Positions 8,714-19,871 of a stretch of DNA of 64,000 bases are shown in pieces (positions within the stretch are counted from its first letter, which is position 1; every line of letters starts with the position of its first letter). Below the pieces are notes generated by a model that saw only the letters and a list, made by a program, of their open reading frames with translations, did not search any database and was not told the origin of the DNA. The stretch comes from Flavobacterium segetis (lineage in GTDB: Bacteria > Bacteroidota > Bacteroidia > Flavobacteriales > Flavobacteriaceae). The stretch spans positions 62,001 through 126,000 of the forward strand of contig NZ_FQWE01000008.1 of the NCBI RefSeq assembly GCF_900129575.1. The letters run 5' to 3'. Position numbers and translations under genes: made by a program.

Positions 8714-9211
8714 TTAAAGTGCTGCTATTGCAGCTTCGTAGTTTGGCTCATGTGCAATTTCGCCTACTTGCTCTGTGTAAGTAACTATTCCATTTTCATC
8801 AAGAATAATTATCACTCTTGAATGCAATCCAGCTAATGGACCTTCAGTCATTTCTAAACCATTAATTTTACCGAAGTCACCATTTTTAAAATCAGATAAA
8901 TTAACTACATTTTCTAAGCCTTCAGCTGCGCAAAAACGTTTTTGAGCAAATGGTAGATCTCTAGAAATACATAAAACAGTTGTGTTTTCTAATGTACTTG
9001 CATTTTTATTAAACTGTCTAACTGATGCTGCACATGTTCCAGTATCTACACTTGGAAAAATATTTAAAACTACTTTTTTACCTGTAAAATCACTTAAAGA
9101 CACTACTGCAAGATCAGTATTAATTAATTTAAAATCAGCCATTTTAGCACCTACTGCTGGTAAATCTCCTGATGTATGTATTGGATTTCCTCCTAATGTA
9201 ATTGAAGCCAT
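8714..9211 (-). CDS. tpx: Thiol peroxidase (atypical 2-Cys peroxiredoxin)
   Basis: A 165-residue peroxiredoxin of the Tpx group that reduces hydroperoxides using thioredoxin. The peroxidatic Cys60 sits in PSVDTGTC and the resolving Cys94 in KRFC, matching the Tpx spacing of 34. The conserved Arg84 region (ISRDLPFAQ) is also present. There is no signal peptide, so it is cytosolic. A thioredoxin gene (9740-10048) and a second peroxiredoxin lie just upstream, which supplies a plausible electron donor. It heads the run into dgkA and ftsK, after a 180-base gap holding a terminator. Confidence 0.95.
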   Translation of the reverse strand: MASITLGGNPIHTSGDLPAVGAKMADFKLINTDLAVVSLSDFTGKKVVLNIFPSVDTGTCAASVRQFNKNASTLENTTVLCISRDLPFAQKRFCAAEGLENVVNLSDFKNGDFGKINGLEMTEGPLAGLHSRVIIILDENGIVTYTEQVGEIAHEPNYEAAIAAL

Positions 9212-9345
9212 GTTGTTTGTTTTTTTGTGAGGTTCAAAAGTATGAAAATTTTTTAAGATTTTGTTCAGAAGTAACGGTATAAAGTTTGTCTTTTAGACAT
9301 TAGTTTTTATTGCACTAAACTTCAGTTCATTTTCATTTAAAATAA

Positions 9346-9373
9346 AAAACGCACTCGTTTCGGAGTGCGTTTT
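9346..9373 (-). terminator. Rho-independent terminator after the DUF6952-type gene
   Basis: An 11-bp stem (AAAACGCACTC with its complement) and loop GTTTCG lies 20 bases past the stop at 9393. On the minus strand it runs into TTTTTTATTTT. It separates the small gene from tpx. Confidence 0.85.
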
Positions 9374-9392
9374 ACAATATTTAATGATAGTT

Positions 9393-9650
9393 CTATTTGT
9401 CTATAGATCCTAATACTCTTTTCATAAAAGTATTAAGAGCTTCTTTTTTATCAGTTCCACTTTTGACTAGTTTATTTACTTCTAGAGCACCGTACATGTT
9501 TGAAATTAATTCACCTATTACATCTAATTCTTCGTCTTTTAGTGATGGTATTTCAGTCATAGCCTCAAGAACATCAATAGTTTCTATAATATAATCTTCA
9601 TCATTTTCTTCTATAAATTGTGTCAAATGCTTTATTACAGGTAATTTCAT
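9393..9650 (-). CDS. Small conserved acidic protein, DUF6952-like
   Basis: An 85-residue, acidic, all-helical protein with no signal peptide, membrane segment or cysteine. I recognise it as the small Flavobacteriia family I know as DUF6952; no function is established to my knowledge. It sits between thioredoxin and thiol peroxidase genes on the same strand and has its own terminator. That placement suggests a role in, or co-regulation with, the peroxide response, but this is inference. The naming is from memory and should be taken as tentative; that it is a real gene is well supported by its composition and spacing. Confidence 0.7.
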   Translation of the reverse strand: MKLPVIKHLTQFIEENDEDYIIETIDVLEAMTEIPSLKDEELDVIGELISNMYGALEVNKLVKSGTDKKEALNTFMKRVLGSIDK

Positions 9651-9739
9651 TTTTTAATGTTTATTTTGATGATCTTTAATTTGTCAATTCAGTTGTGGGA
9701 ATATTTATAATTGACTTAGCCGTGTAACCTATTACACAT

Positions 9740-10048
9740 TTAAACAATTTCGTTTACTAACTCAATTAAAACTTCTTGCTTATTTGTTTGGGTCTCATTC
9801 ACTAATTTACCATTTACAAAAGTAGCAAATGTTGGTAAATTACTTACATTTGCAAGCTTTCTAGATTCGGGAAAGTTTTCGGCATCTACTAGAGCAAAAG
9901 TGATTGATTCGTTCTCAGTTGCTAATTTTTTGAATTTTGGTTTAATAATTCGGCAGTTTCCACACCATGATGCAGAAAATTGAACTACTACTTTTTCGTT
10001 TTTGGAAATTAAATCTTGTAATGTATCTTCAGTTAATTCGACTAACAT
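9740..10048 (-). CDS. Thioredoxin family protein
   Basis: A 102-residue single-domain thioredoxin with the active site WCGNC (Cys29, Cys32), where the classical WCGPC has Asn instead of Pro, and the cis-Pro loop NLPTFATF. No signal peptide, so it is cytosolic. The CGNC variant shifts redox potential and pKa in ways that cannot be predicted here. Its place between two peroxiredoxins suggests it is their reductant. It is 89 bases from the DUF6952-like gene and likely shares transcription with it. Confidence 0.93.
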   Translation of the reverse strand: MLVELTEDTLQDLISKNEKVVVQFSASWCGNCRIIKPKFKKLATENESITFALVDAENFPESRKLANVSNLPTFATFVNGKLVNETQTNKQEVLIELVNEIV

Positions 10049-10144
10049 AATTTTTAAATTTTAGTTTTTTGCAATTAAAATTCTAATCTTACGACAATAA
10101 TTCTTAATTTTAAAAAAATTACTGTTCTAAATTTCAAGTTTTAT

Positions 10145-10197
10145 AAATTCCAAATTCCAAATTTACAGTATAAAAGTTTTTTTGGAATTCGGAATTT
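10145..10197 (-). terminator. Possible terminator hairpin after the peroxiredoxin gene
   Basis: A 17-bp inverted repeat with one mismatch (10145-10161 and 10181-10197, built from GGAATT units) begins 14 bases past the peroxiredoxin stop. The loop is 19 bases and there is no strong U tract after it on the minus strand, so termination is uncertain. Confidence 0.4.
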
Positions 10198-10210
10198 TAA
10201 ATTTTGTTTT

Positions 10211-10849
10211 TTAGTTCATGCTTAAGTATTCTGCAGTACTATTTCTATCAGCACTCATCGCTTCTTTACCAGCTTCCCAGTTTGCAGGACAAACTTCACC
10301 TTTTTCTTGTATGTGAGTGTAAGCATCAACCATACGTAAATATTCGTTTACGTTACGACCTAATGGCATGTCATTTACACTTTCATGGAAAATTTTTCCA
10401 GTCTCATCAATTAAGTATGTAGCTCTGAAAGTTACATTTGAACCTTCTACAATAATAGAATCCGTTTCTTCAGAATATTCAGTTGAATCAATGTCAAGAA
10501 TACCTAAAATGTTAGATAAGTTTCTATTTGTATCTGCAAGAATTGGATAGGTAACTCCTTCAATTCCTCCATTATTTTTTGCAGTATTTAACCATGCAAA
10601 GTGAACTTCATTAGTATCGCAAGAAGCACCAATTACAATTGTATTTCTTTTTTCAAATTCAGGTAATGCAGCTTGAAAAGCGTGTAGTTCAGTTGGGCAA
10701 ACAAATGTAAAATCTTTTGGGTACCAAAATAAAAGCACTTTTTTGTTGTTATTTACCGCCTCATCAAAAATATTAATTTTTAAATTATCGCCCATTTCTG
10801 AAATGGCGTCAACGGCAATACTTGGGAATTTTTTTCCTACTAAAGACAT
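10211..10849 (-). CDS. Typical 2-Cys peroxiredoxin (AhpC/Prx1 type)
   Basis: A 212-residue cytosolic peroxidase. The peroxidatic Cys51 is in FTFVCPTEL and the resolving Cys187 is in GEVCPANW, the two signatures of typical 2-Cys peroxiredoxins that work as dimers. It would reduce hydrogen peroxide and organic peroxides with thioredoxin as donor. The family is usually 185-210 residues; the extra length is a short C-terminal tail after the resolving Cys. It lies between thioredoxin and katG on the same strand. No divergent OxyR gene is in the window. Confidence 0.95.
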   Translation of the reverse strand: MSLVGKKFPSIAVDAISEMGDNLKINIFDEAVNNNKKVLLFWYPKDFTFVCPTELHAFQAALPEFEKRNTIVIGASCDTNEVHFAWLNTAKNNGGIEGVTYPILADTNRNLSNILGILDIDSTEYSEETDSIIVEGSNVTFRATYLIDETGKIFHESVNDMPLGRNVNEYLRMVDAYTHIQEKGEVCPANWEAGKEAMSADRNSTAEYLSMN

Positions 10850-11005
10850 ATTTTTTATATTTAAATGTTATTAATTTTCACAGTGCAAAATTACGTCACA
10901 AAAAGAGGTTTTATCATAGTTATTTATGTTATTTACTTATAAAATCATAGAAAAACATTATGGTAAAATAAAATGAATTCTTTTTCATGAAAATTGTTTT
11001 AAAGC

Positions 11006-11034
11006 AAAAATCCACTTGATAAAAGTGGATTTTT
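11006..11034 (-). terminator. Rho-independent terminator of katG
   Basis: The stem AAAAATCCACTT/AAGTGGATTTTT lies 22 bases past the katG stop and, on the minus strand, runs into TTTTTGCTTT. Confidence 0.85.
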
Positions 11035-11055
11035 GAGTTATAAGTAAGTAAATGA

Positions 11056-13269
<2,214 letters not shown>

Positions 13270-13284
13270 TTAAATTGATCATTA

Positions 13285-13292
13285 CAAACCTA
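13285..13292 (-). promoter_or_regulatory. Likely -7 box of katG
   Basis: TAGGTTTG on the minus strand fits the Bacteroidota -7 consensus TAnnTTTG and lies 36 bases upstream of the katG ATG. A clear TTG at the expected -33 spacing is not seen, as is usual for activator-dependent promoters. No regulator site could be assigned. Confidence 0.5.
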
Positions 13293-13516
13293 CTACTAAT
13301 TAACGGGTTTTTCATTGATATTAATTATTAGTTTTTATTAAATCATAAGTTTTAACTATAATAGCCTTTTGTAATTGATTTAATTACGATTATTAATGAC
13401 CTATCAGATTATCTAGTTGAAAGATTTCATATTTAAAGAATATTATGTCCTTGCGATAGATTATAAGAATCGCACCTTTTTATTATCTAAGAAACCCAAA
13501 ATATAACTACAAAGTT

Positions 13517-14974
13517 TTAATTTTTGATTTCTGTTACTAATTCTCTGATTTTAATATTAAATGCAGCAAAAATCAAAGTCATAAATGGACTAATAATGTT
13601 GAAGAAAGCGTACGGTAAATAATCTAAAGTGGAAACACCTAAAGTTCCTGCATGATAAGCTCCACAAGTATTCCACGGTATCAATACGGAAGAAACTGTT
13701 CCAGAATCTTCAAGAGTCCTACTTAAATTTTCGGGAGCAAGACCTTTATCTTTATATGCTTTTGCAAACATTTTACCTGGAACTACAATGGCTAAGTACT
13801 GATCGGATGCTGTGATATTAAGTGCTAAACAACTGCCCACTGTCGCAGCAAATAAACCGAAAGTAGAATGAGCTAATTTGAGTAATGCCTGACTAATTCT
13901 TGCTAGCGCACCTATTGCATCCATAATTCCACCAAAAACCATCGCACATAGAATCAACCAGATAGTTCCCAGCATTTTTTGCATGCCGCCCGAAGTAAAA
14001 AGAGATGTTAACGTTTTATTTTCTGTAGGTACAATAACATCAATCGTTATGGCATTCATAACACCTTTATAAGCGGACTGAATCGTCATGTGTTCGACAC
14101 CAGCAATCTGGTTTATAATGTGTGGTTGAAATATAAGCGCAAAAATACCTGCTAATAAAGTACCAATTAATAGTGCTATCAAAGGCTCTGTTTTTTTAAC
14201 AATCAATCCTATCACAATTACTGGAACTGCAAACAGCCAAGGCGAAATTGTAAAAGAAGCTTCGATATCAGTTAGTAAAGCTGCAATATTTACATCACCT
14301 TTTATATCAACAGATAAACCAAGTATTATAAATATAATTAGCGTGATAATGTACGTTGGAATCGTGGTCATTGTCATATATCTAATATGAGTAAACAAAT
14401 CAGTTCCAGCCATTGCAGGAGCAAGATTCGTTGTGTCTGACATAGGAGAAAGTTTATCTCCAAAGTAAGCCCCGGAGATGACCGCTCCCGCAACCATTCC
14501 CAAATCAAAACCTAGTGCACCACCTACACCAATTAATGCAATACCTACAGTCGCACTAGTTGTCCAAGAGCTTCCAGTTGCAATTGAAATAATTGAACAA
14601 ATAATTAATGTAGCTGGTAAAAATATTGCAGGACTTAGAATTTGCAGACCGTAATAAATCATGGAAGGAATAATTCCGCTAACTAACCAGGTGCCAGCCA
14701 AAGCTCCAACCATGAGTAAAATTAAAATTGCGCCAGAGGTCGACTTAATATTGTTAGCTACTTCTTCCATCATTTTATGGAATGTAATCTTGTTAAAAAA
14801 ACCAACTATTGCTGCAACAGCGGCTCCTAAAAGTAAAACAAACTGGTTACTACCGCTCAAAGCTGCATCTCCATAAACATAAACGTTGAAGCCAAGCATG
14901 ATTATTAATGCAGCAACAGGAATTAAAGCTTCTCCTATTGATAATTCTTTGTTTCTGTTAATTTTTATATCCAT
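13517..14974 (-). CDS. nhaC: Na+/H+ antiporter, NhaC family
   Basis: A 485-residue inner-membrane protein with about 11-12 hydrophobic segments. The central part has the conserved NhaC/ArsB-superfamily region with SSWTTSATVGIALIGVG (about 134-150) and GAYFGDKLSPMSDTTNLAP (about 168-186), the latter being the NhaC signature. It would exchange cytoplasmic sodium for protons, or might be a malate/lactate-coupled variant of the same family. It stands alone between katG and the amino-sugar locus, with about 270 and 200 bases of non-coding DNA on its sides. Whether it supplies the sodium gradient for the symporter at 25676 is speculation. Confidence 0.9.
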   Translation of the reverse strand: MDIKINRNKELSIGEALIPVAALIIMLGFNVYVYGDAALSGSNQFVLLLGAAVAAIVGFFNKITFHKMMEEVANNIKSTSGAILILLMVGALAGTWLVSGIIPSMIYYGLQILSPAIFLPATLIICSIISIATGSSWTTSATVGIALIGVGGALGFDLGMVAGAVISGAYFGDKLSPMSDTTNLAPAMAGTDLFTHIRYMTMTTIPTYIITLIIFIILGLSVDIKGDVNIAALLTDIEASFTISPWLFAVPVIVIGLIVKKTEPLIALLIGTLLAGIFALIFQPHIINQIAGVEHMTIQSAYKGVMNAITIDVIVPTENKTLTSLFTSGGMQKMLGTIWLILCAMVFGGIMDAIGALARISQALLKLAHSTFGLFAATVGSCLALNITASDQYLAIVVPGKMFAKAYKDKGLAPENLSRTLEDSGTVSSVLIPWNTCGAYHAGTLGVSTLDYLPYAFFNIISPFMTLIFAAFNIKIRELVTEIKN

Positions 14975-15174
14975 TCTTTTTTATTTCAGCTTGCAATATA
15001 AATAAAAAAGTGGCTACCAGCCTAAAGTGTTTGTGTCAAAATGGGATTTGACTTTTTTTAAAAATAGTTTTTGATAGTAGATATAAATACTTGTTCTAAT
15101 TCAATTCGGCTTAAAATTCAATTATTTTGGAATTTGAATAGACACAAATATTCACTTGATCTCGGGTGAAAAAA

Positions 15175-16785
15175 TTATAGGTTTTTAATCGATACGGGAA
15201 AAGTTCCCTCACAATTTGAATTGTTGATCAGCTGCTGGCTCGCCATGTGCTGAAATTCATCAAAATCTTGGTAAACTTGTATGACTCCTGTAGCTGATTT
15301 CAAGTTTGGAATTATTTGTAGTGAATACGGATTGCCAAAAACGTATAGAATACAATTTTTGCTTCCTAATATTTTTTCTAGAAAAGCAAGAACTTCAAAG
15401 TCTATATCAAAATTATTTAGTGGCTTTGCTTTGGGGACAAACAATGCTATTAGTAAAGTATCATATTCTTGAAGGTTTTTCTCTAATTCTTCCAGATCTT
15501 GTTTTTTGTCACCTTGATAACTGAACTCTGGTGAAGGCAAATCTTTTTTTAAGAATTTGAAAAACAAGTTATCAGTGTTTTTATAGAAACTTAATTTGGC
15601 AAGCTTATTAGTAGCTTTGGCACTAAATACTTTTTCAGTAATACCATTATCGATGATTTTAGTAATGGAAGCTTTAGCAATTTTAGCATTTAAATTTGAA
15701 GTCTTCTTGAAATCGAATTCACACTCTGACATTGATTTCACAGCAGCTTCATAATTGAGTAATCCAACTTTTTGTTTACACGCTACAATTCGATTGTAGC
15801 TTTCTTCAATTCTCTCTGCGGTTGCATTAACGAGTATTTCCTGAATACCTTCGGGTACATGTTCAGCAAAACAAAGAACATCATTACCGGCATTGAAAGC
15901 CTCCCATTCTAATTGTCCTTTTTTAATATACAAATCAGAAACGCTTCTCATGTTTAAAGCATCAGAAATTATTAGTCCTTTATAACCCAATTGCTTTCGC
16001 AAAAGCGTTTCTATTATGGACTTTGACAAGGTAGCCGAAGTGTTTTGACCATCATTTAAAGTAGGAACTGCTAAGTGACCTATCATTATTGAGTCAACAT
16101 TATTTTCAACTCCTTTTATGAATGGAACTAGCTCGTTTGCTAATAATTGCTCTAAATTTTCTTCTAAAATTGGTAAACCTAAATGCGAATCAACATTAGT
16201 ATTTCCATGGCCTGGAAAATGTTTTAGACATCCTAAAACGCCCACATCATTCATTCCTCTTAAATATTCTAATGCAAAAATGCTTACTTTTTCTTTGCTT
16301 TCGCCAAAAGAACGATAGCCAATCACAGGATTATTAGGATTATTATTGATATCTGCTAATGGTGCTAGATTGTAATGAATTCCTACAGATTTTAAATCAT
16401 AACCAATTTGTTTTCCTACTTCATAAACTAAATGAGACTTTGACTCAGGCAAAGCGCCTAATGTAATTGCATAGGGATATTGTGGCGTTTTTTCAACGCG
16501 CATCGCTAAGCCCCACTCGGCATCAATACTCATCAACAGTGGAGTAGGAGCACATTTTTGGTACCGGACAATCAGTTCCTTTAAACGCTGATAGCTTTCA
16601 TCATTAAAAACAACTTTTTTCTTCGTTTCATAATTTGTAGCAGCAGACGCTCTGCTATGAAAAAAAGTGAGTCCGCCAATGTTGTACTCTTTGATTAATT
16701 TTTCAGTTGCTTTAATGTTTTCCTCTGTGTCGTTGATAAATACTGCGGGAAAGAAAAATTGCCCTATTTTTTGTTCTAATGTCAT
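15175..16785 (-). CDS. GH3 beta-N-acetylglucosaminidase (NagZ-like), cytoplasmic
   Basis: A 536-residue GH3 protein without a signal peptide. The NagZ-type motif KHFPGHGNTNVDSH (188-201), whose Asp-His dyad acts as acid/base, and the nucleophile Asp275 in GLIISDALNM are present. After the TIM barrel (about 1-340) comes a GH3 C-terminal-like domain of about 190 residues that NagZ of enteric bacteria lacks. It would remove GlcNAc from GlcNAc-anhydroMurNAc or GlcNAc-MurNAc sugars in the cytoplasm. It ends the minus-strand run of the amino-sugar locus, next to an AmpG-like importer that could feed it. Confidence 0.88.
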   Translation of the reverse strand: MTLEQKIGQFFFPAVFINDTEENIKATEKLIKEYNIGGLTFFHSRASAATNYETKKKVVFNDESYQRLKELIVRYQKCAPTPLLMSIDAEWGLAMRVEKTPQYPYAITLGALPESKSHLVYEVGKQIGYDLKSVGIHYNLAPLADINNNPNNPVIGYRSFGESKEKVSIFALEYLRGMNDVGVLGCLKHFPGHGNTNVDSHLGLPILEENLEQLLANELVPFIKGVENNVDSIMIGHLAVPTLNDGQNTSATLSKSIIETLLRKQLGYKGLIISDALNMRSVSDLYIKKGQLEWEAFNAGNDVLCFAEHVPEGIQEILVNATAERIEESYNRIVACKQKVGLLNYEAAVKSMSECEFDFKKTSNLNAKIAKASITKIIDNGITEKVFSAKATNKLAKLSFYKNTDNLFFKFLKKDLPSPEFSYQGDKKQDLEELEKNLQEYDTLLIALFVPKAKPLNNFDIDFEVLAFLEKILGSKNCILYVFGNPYSLQIIPNLKSATGVIQVYQDFDEFQHMASQQLINNSNCEGTFPVSIKNL

Positions 16786-16909
16786 TTTTTAGTTTTCTAG
16801 TATCAAATAAAGCTTGGAAAATTTTCACCGCAGATTCGCAGATTATACCCTTTTAAAATAATTTATAAATGTTCGGTTAAGTTTCTGTATGAATCCTGAC
16901 GTAAATATT

Positions 16910-18169
16910 TTAGGTTGTCTTCTTCCCAAAGTCCTTCGGAAATAGTAAAAATCGAGATAATATCAAACCGGGAATTGTTGCGATAAATACCCAAATAAAG
17001 AAATTGCCATATCCCAAATATTCTTGAATATAACCGCTTACCATTCCAGGGAGCATCATTCCAAGTGCCATAAATCCTGTTGCAATAGAGTAATGAGATG
17101 TTTTTGATTCGCCATCAGCAACATAAATTAAATACATCATAAAAGCAGCAAAACCAAAACCGTAACCAAATTGCTCCGCAATAACTGTCAAATAAATATA
17201 AATTACAGAACTAGGATGAAAGTGAGATAGTAAAACGAATCCAATAATTGGCAAGTGCATTGCTAAAATCATCGGTAACATCCATTTCCCTAAGCCATCG
17301 CGTGATATTGCGATTCCGCCTAAAATTCCGCCAATTGTGAGTGCGATAAGTCCAAAAGTTCCGTAAATAATTCCAACATCTTCTGTTTGTAATCCCATGC
17401 CGCCCTGATTAATTGGGTCTACTAGAAATGGGGTCAACATTTTTAGCAATTGCGACTCTCCTAAACGAAACAACAGAATGAAAGATAGAATCAATACGAT
17501 TTGTTTTTTTTTGAAAAAACTGATGAACACTTTACTAAAATTTTTTTCCTCTTCTTGTCCCACTGCAATTGGCAATTCTGCTTTTGGTGTAGCAAAGTAA
17601 TTATAAACAGTTAAAATGGTCATTACAACACCTACGAAAATCATTGTGTAAGACCATGCTTGCTGATTATTACCAAAACGATGTTCTAAATATCCTGCTA
17701 ATAAAATAATTAGACCATTGCCAGTAAGCATTGAAGCTCTATAAAAAGTGCTACGAATTCCTAAGAAAAAAGATTGTTGCTCTTTTTCTAAAGCAAGCAT
17801 ATAAAAACCATCACTAGCAACATCATTAGAAGCTGATGCAAAAGCAGCGACCCAAAAAACGGCTAAACTTAAAATGAAAAAATGACTTGTAGGAATAATA
17901 AATCCAACTATTAAAAAGGCAATTGAAATAAGTAGTTGCATCGCTATAAACCAATTTCGCTTTGTCCCATATAAATCAATAAATGGACTCCATAGTGGTT
18001 TTATGACCCACGGCAAGTAAAGCCAACTGGTGTAAAAGCCAATATCTTCATTACTAATTCCTAAGTTTTTGTACATCAGCACCGAAACCGAAATGATAAT
18101 TACATAAGGGAAACCAGATGCAAAATTTAATACGGGAATCCAATACCAGGGTCTGTTATCTGCTTTCAT
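16910..18169 (-). CDS. MFS transporter, AmpG-like muropeptide permease
   Basis: A 419-residue, 12-segment major-facilitator protein. The first loop (WLYLPWVIKPLWSPFID, residues about 48-64) resembles the AmpG family, which imports GlcNAc-anhydroMurNAc and its peptides. Neighbours on both sides (GH3 NagZ-like, GHL10 hydrolase, AnmK) fit that substrate. Family assignment comes from motif memory and context, so another glycan or peptide substrate is possible. It starts 25 bases after the GHL10 gene stop and is probably in its transcript. Confidence 0.75.
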   Translation of the reverse strand: MKADNRPWYWIPVLNFASGFPYVIIISVSVLMYKNLGISNEDIGFYTSWLYLPWVIKPLWSPFIDLYGTKRNWFIAMQLLISIAFLIVGFIIPTSHFFILSLAVFWVAAFASASNDVASDGFYMLALEKEQQSFFLGIRSTFYRASMLTGNGLIILLAGYLEHRFGNNQQAWSYTMIFVGVVMTILTVYNYFATPKAELPIAVGQEEEKNFSKVFISFFKKKQIVLILSFILLFRLGESQLLKMLTPFLVDPINQGGMGLQTEDVGIIYGTFGLIALTIGGILGGIAISRDGLGKWMLPMILAMHLPIIGFVLLSHFHPSSVIYIYLTVIAEQFGYGFGFAAFMMYLIYVADGESKTSHYSIATGFMALGMMLPGMVSGYIQEYLGYGNFFIWVFIATIPGLILSRFLLFPKDFGKKTT

Positions 18170-18194
18170 TTAAATTGCTTATTCTAATTTGAAA

Positions 18195-19733
18195 TTATTG
18201 TTTTAAATCTACAATTGTTGCTTCACTTTCGTTACCGAAATAATCAATAAATGTAATTGCGACAGAAGTGTTGCTGTTAAGTTTATAGGCTGGAATTACA
18301 ATTTCTGCGGTATCACTGTTAGATTCATAAGCGACTTTTTCTATGATCTGGCTTGGGTTTGTAATGTCAATTGGCAAACCAAATGAGGATGCGTAAACCA
18401 TAATGTATCGTATTTTGCTATACATTGGACTTTTTACCGAAAATCTAGTAGAAATTGGATCAACCATCAAGTTGCTAACTGTGGGAACAATCACCATAAT
18501 TTTCACTGCGGCTGGCACAACCGGCGGAAGGGCCGGATATTTATATTGATTTTCGCTAAGTAATTTTGTTACTTTTTGATTTTTATTAACAAACCCTTTT
18601 GCACTGAAATACGCATTTCCTTGAACATTTTTGTACGTTCTAGTAATGTCAATTTGATTTGGAATTTCAAGGGGATTATTCCATCGTTTATCGGAGTCTG
18701 CGTTAACCTTATAAGTTCCATTTCCTATGTAAATCGCCGTATTTTTAGAATTCTCAGACCACCATTTTAGTAATTTAGAATAGGAAGCTTTAGGATGATC
18801 CATACTCCAATACAACTGTGGTACTAAATAGTCAATCCATTTATTATCCATCCACGCCAAGGGATCAGCATATAAATCATCATAATTAGTTTGACCTGCT
18901 TCAGTATCAGATCCTCGTGGATCTACTGATTTATTCCTCCAAACTCCAAACGGACTTATTCCAAATTGCACCCAAGGTTTTAAATTTTTAATAGAAACGG
19001 AAACGTCTTTTACGAAAGTATTGACATTGTTGCGTCTCCAATCGCCTATACTCATTCCTTTTCCATATTTTTCAAAAGAAGCGGTATCATTAAATTTTTC
19101 TCCAGCTACTTTATAGGGATAAAAGTAATCATCAAAATGCATGGCGTCAATATCATAATTTTGCACCACTTCATCTACAATTGTTAATAAATGTTTTTGA
19201 ACTTCTGGTAAAGCTGGGTTGTAATAATATTTCCCACCGTATTTGATCATCCATTCCGGATACTTAAAAAAATCATGTTCAGGACTTAAATTAGCAGTGT
19301 TATAATCCATAGTAGCACGATATGGATTCATCCATGCATGAAATTCAAAACTGCGGCGGTGCGCTTCATTGATCATCCATTCCAGTGGATCATAATAAGG
19401 TGTGGGCGCTTTTCCTTCTTTTCCAGTTAGGTATTTTGACCAAGGAGCTAATTTAGTTGGGTAAAAAGCATCGCCAACACTGCGAATTTGCACAATTACT
19501 GCATTGTAATTCAGCTTTTGATACGTATCTAGAATTTCAATATAATCGGCCTTTTGTTTTGCAACACTGTCTTTACTTGTTTTTGGCCAATCGATATTTA
19601 CAACTGTTGCAATCCAAACCCCTCTGAATTCGGTTTTTGGATGTTTTACAAGCTCCTGAGCATTTATTTTCAAAAATGAGATTATTAGAAAGCATAGTAG
19701 TAATGCGCTGTACTTATAATTTTTCATTAACAT
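18195..19733 (-). CDS. Exported GHL10 (DUF187) family glycoside hydrolase
   Basis: A protein of about 512 residues with a signal peptide ending at INAQ. The catalytic barrel begins FRGVWIATVVNIDWP and contains FHAWMNPYRA and MHFDDYFYPY, the hallmarks of the GHL10/DUF187 family (YngK-like). A C-terminal beta-sandwich of about 100 residues follows. The family's substrate is poorly defined, with links to cell-envelope glycans. The open frame extends to a TTG at 19754; the ATG at 19733 is a better start, with another at 19727. It lies 25 bases from the AmpG-like gene, consistent with periplasmic trimming of muropeptide glycans. Confidence 0.85.
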   Translation of the reverse strand: MLMKNYKYSALLLCFLIISFLKINAQELVKHPKTEFRGVWIATVVNIDWPKTSKDSVAKQKADYIEILDTYQKLNYNAVIVQIRSVGDAFYPTKLAPWSKYLTGKEGKAPTPYYDPLEWMINEAHRRSFEFHAWMNPYRATMDYNTANLSPEHDFFKYPEWMIKYGGKYYYNPALPEVQKHLLTIVDEVVQNYDIDAMHFDDYFYPYKVAGEKFNDTASFEKYGKGMSIGDWRRNNVNTFVKDVSVSIKNLKPWVQFGISPFGVWRNKSVDPRGSDTEAGQTNYDDLYADPLAWMDNKWIDYLVPQLYWSMDHPKASYSKLLKWWSENSKNTAIYIGNGTYKVNADSDKRWNNPLEIPNQIDITRTYKNVQGNAYFSAKGFVNKNQKVTKLLSENQYKYPALPPVVPAAVKIMVIVPTVSNLMVDPISTRFSVKSPMYSKIRYIMVYASSFGLPIDITNPSQIIEKVAYESNSDTAEIVIPAYKLNSNTSVAITFIDYFGNESEATIVDLKQ

Positions 19734-19871
19734 GTTGTTTAGTTGAGTCCTCAAAAATAGTTTTTTTAGTGTAATCTAATCACTTAATGATTGATCAAAT
19801 TTTAATTTGCAATTTGTTTGCCAGAATAATTAATTTTTATAAAAAAAGAAATCGGTTTGCCATTGCTTGTT

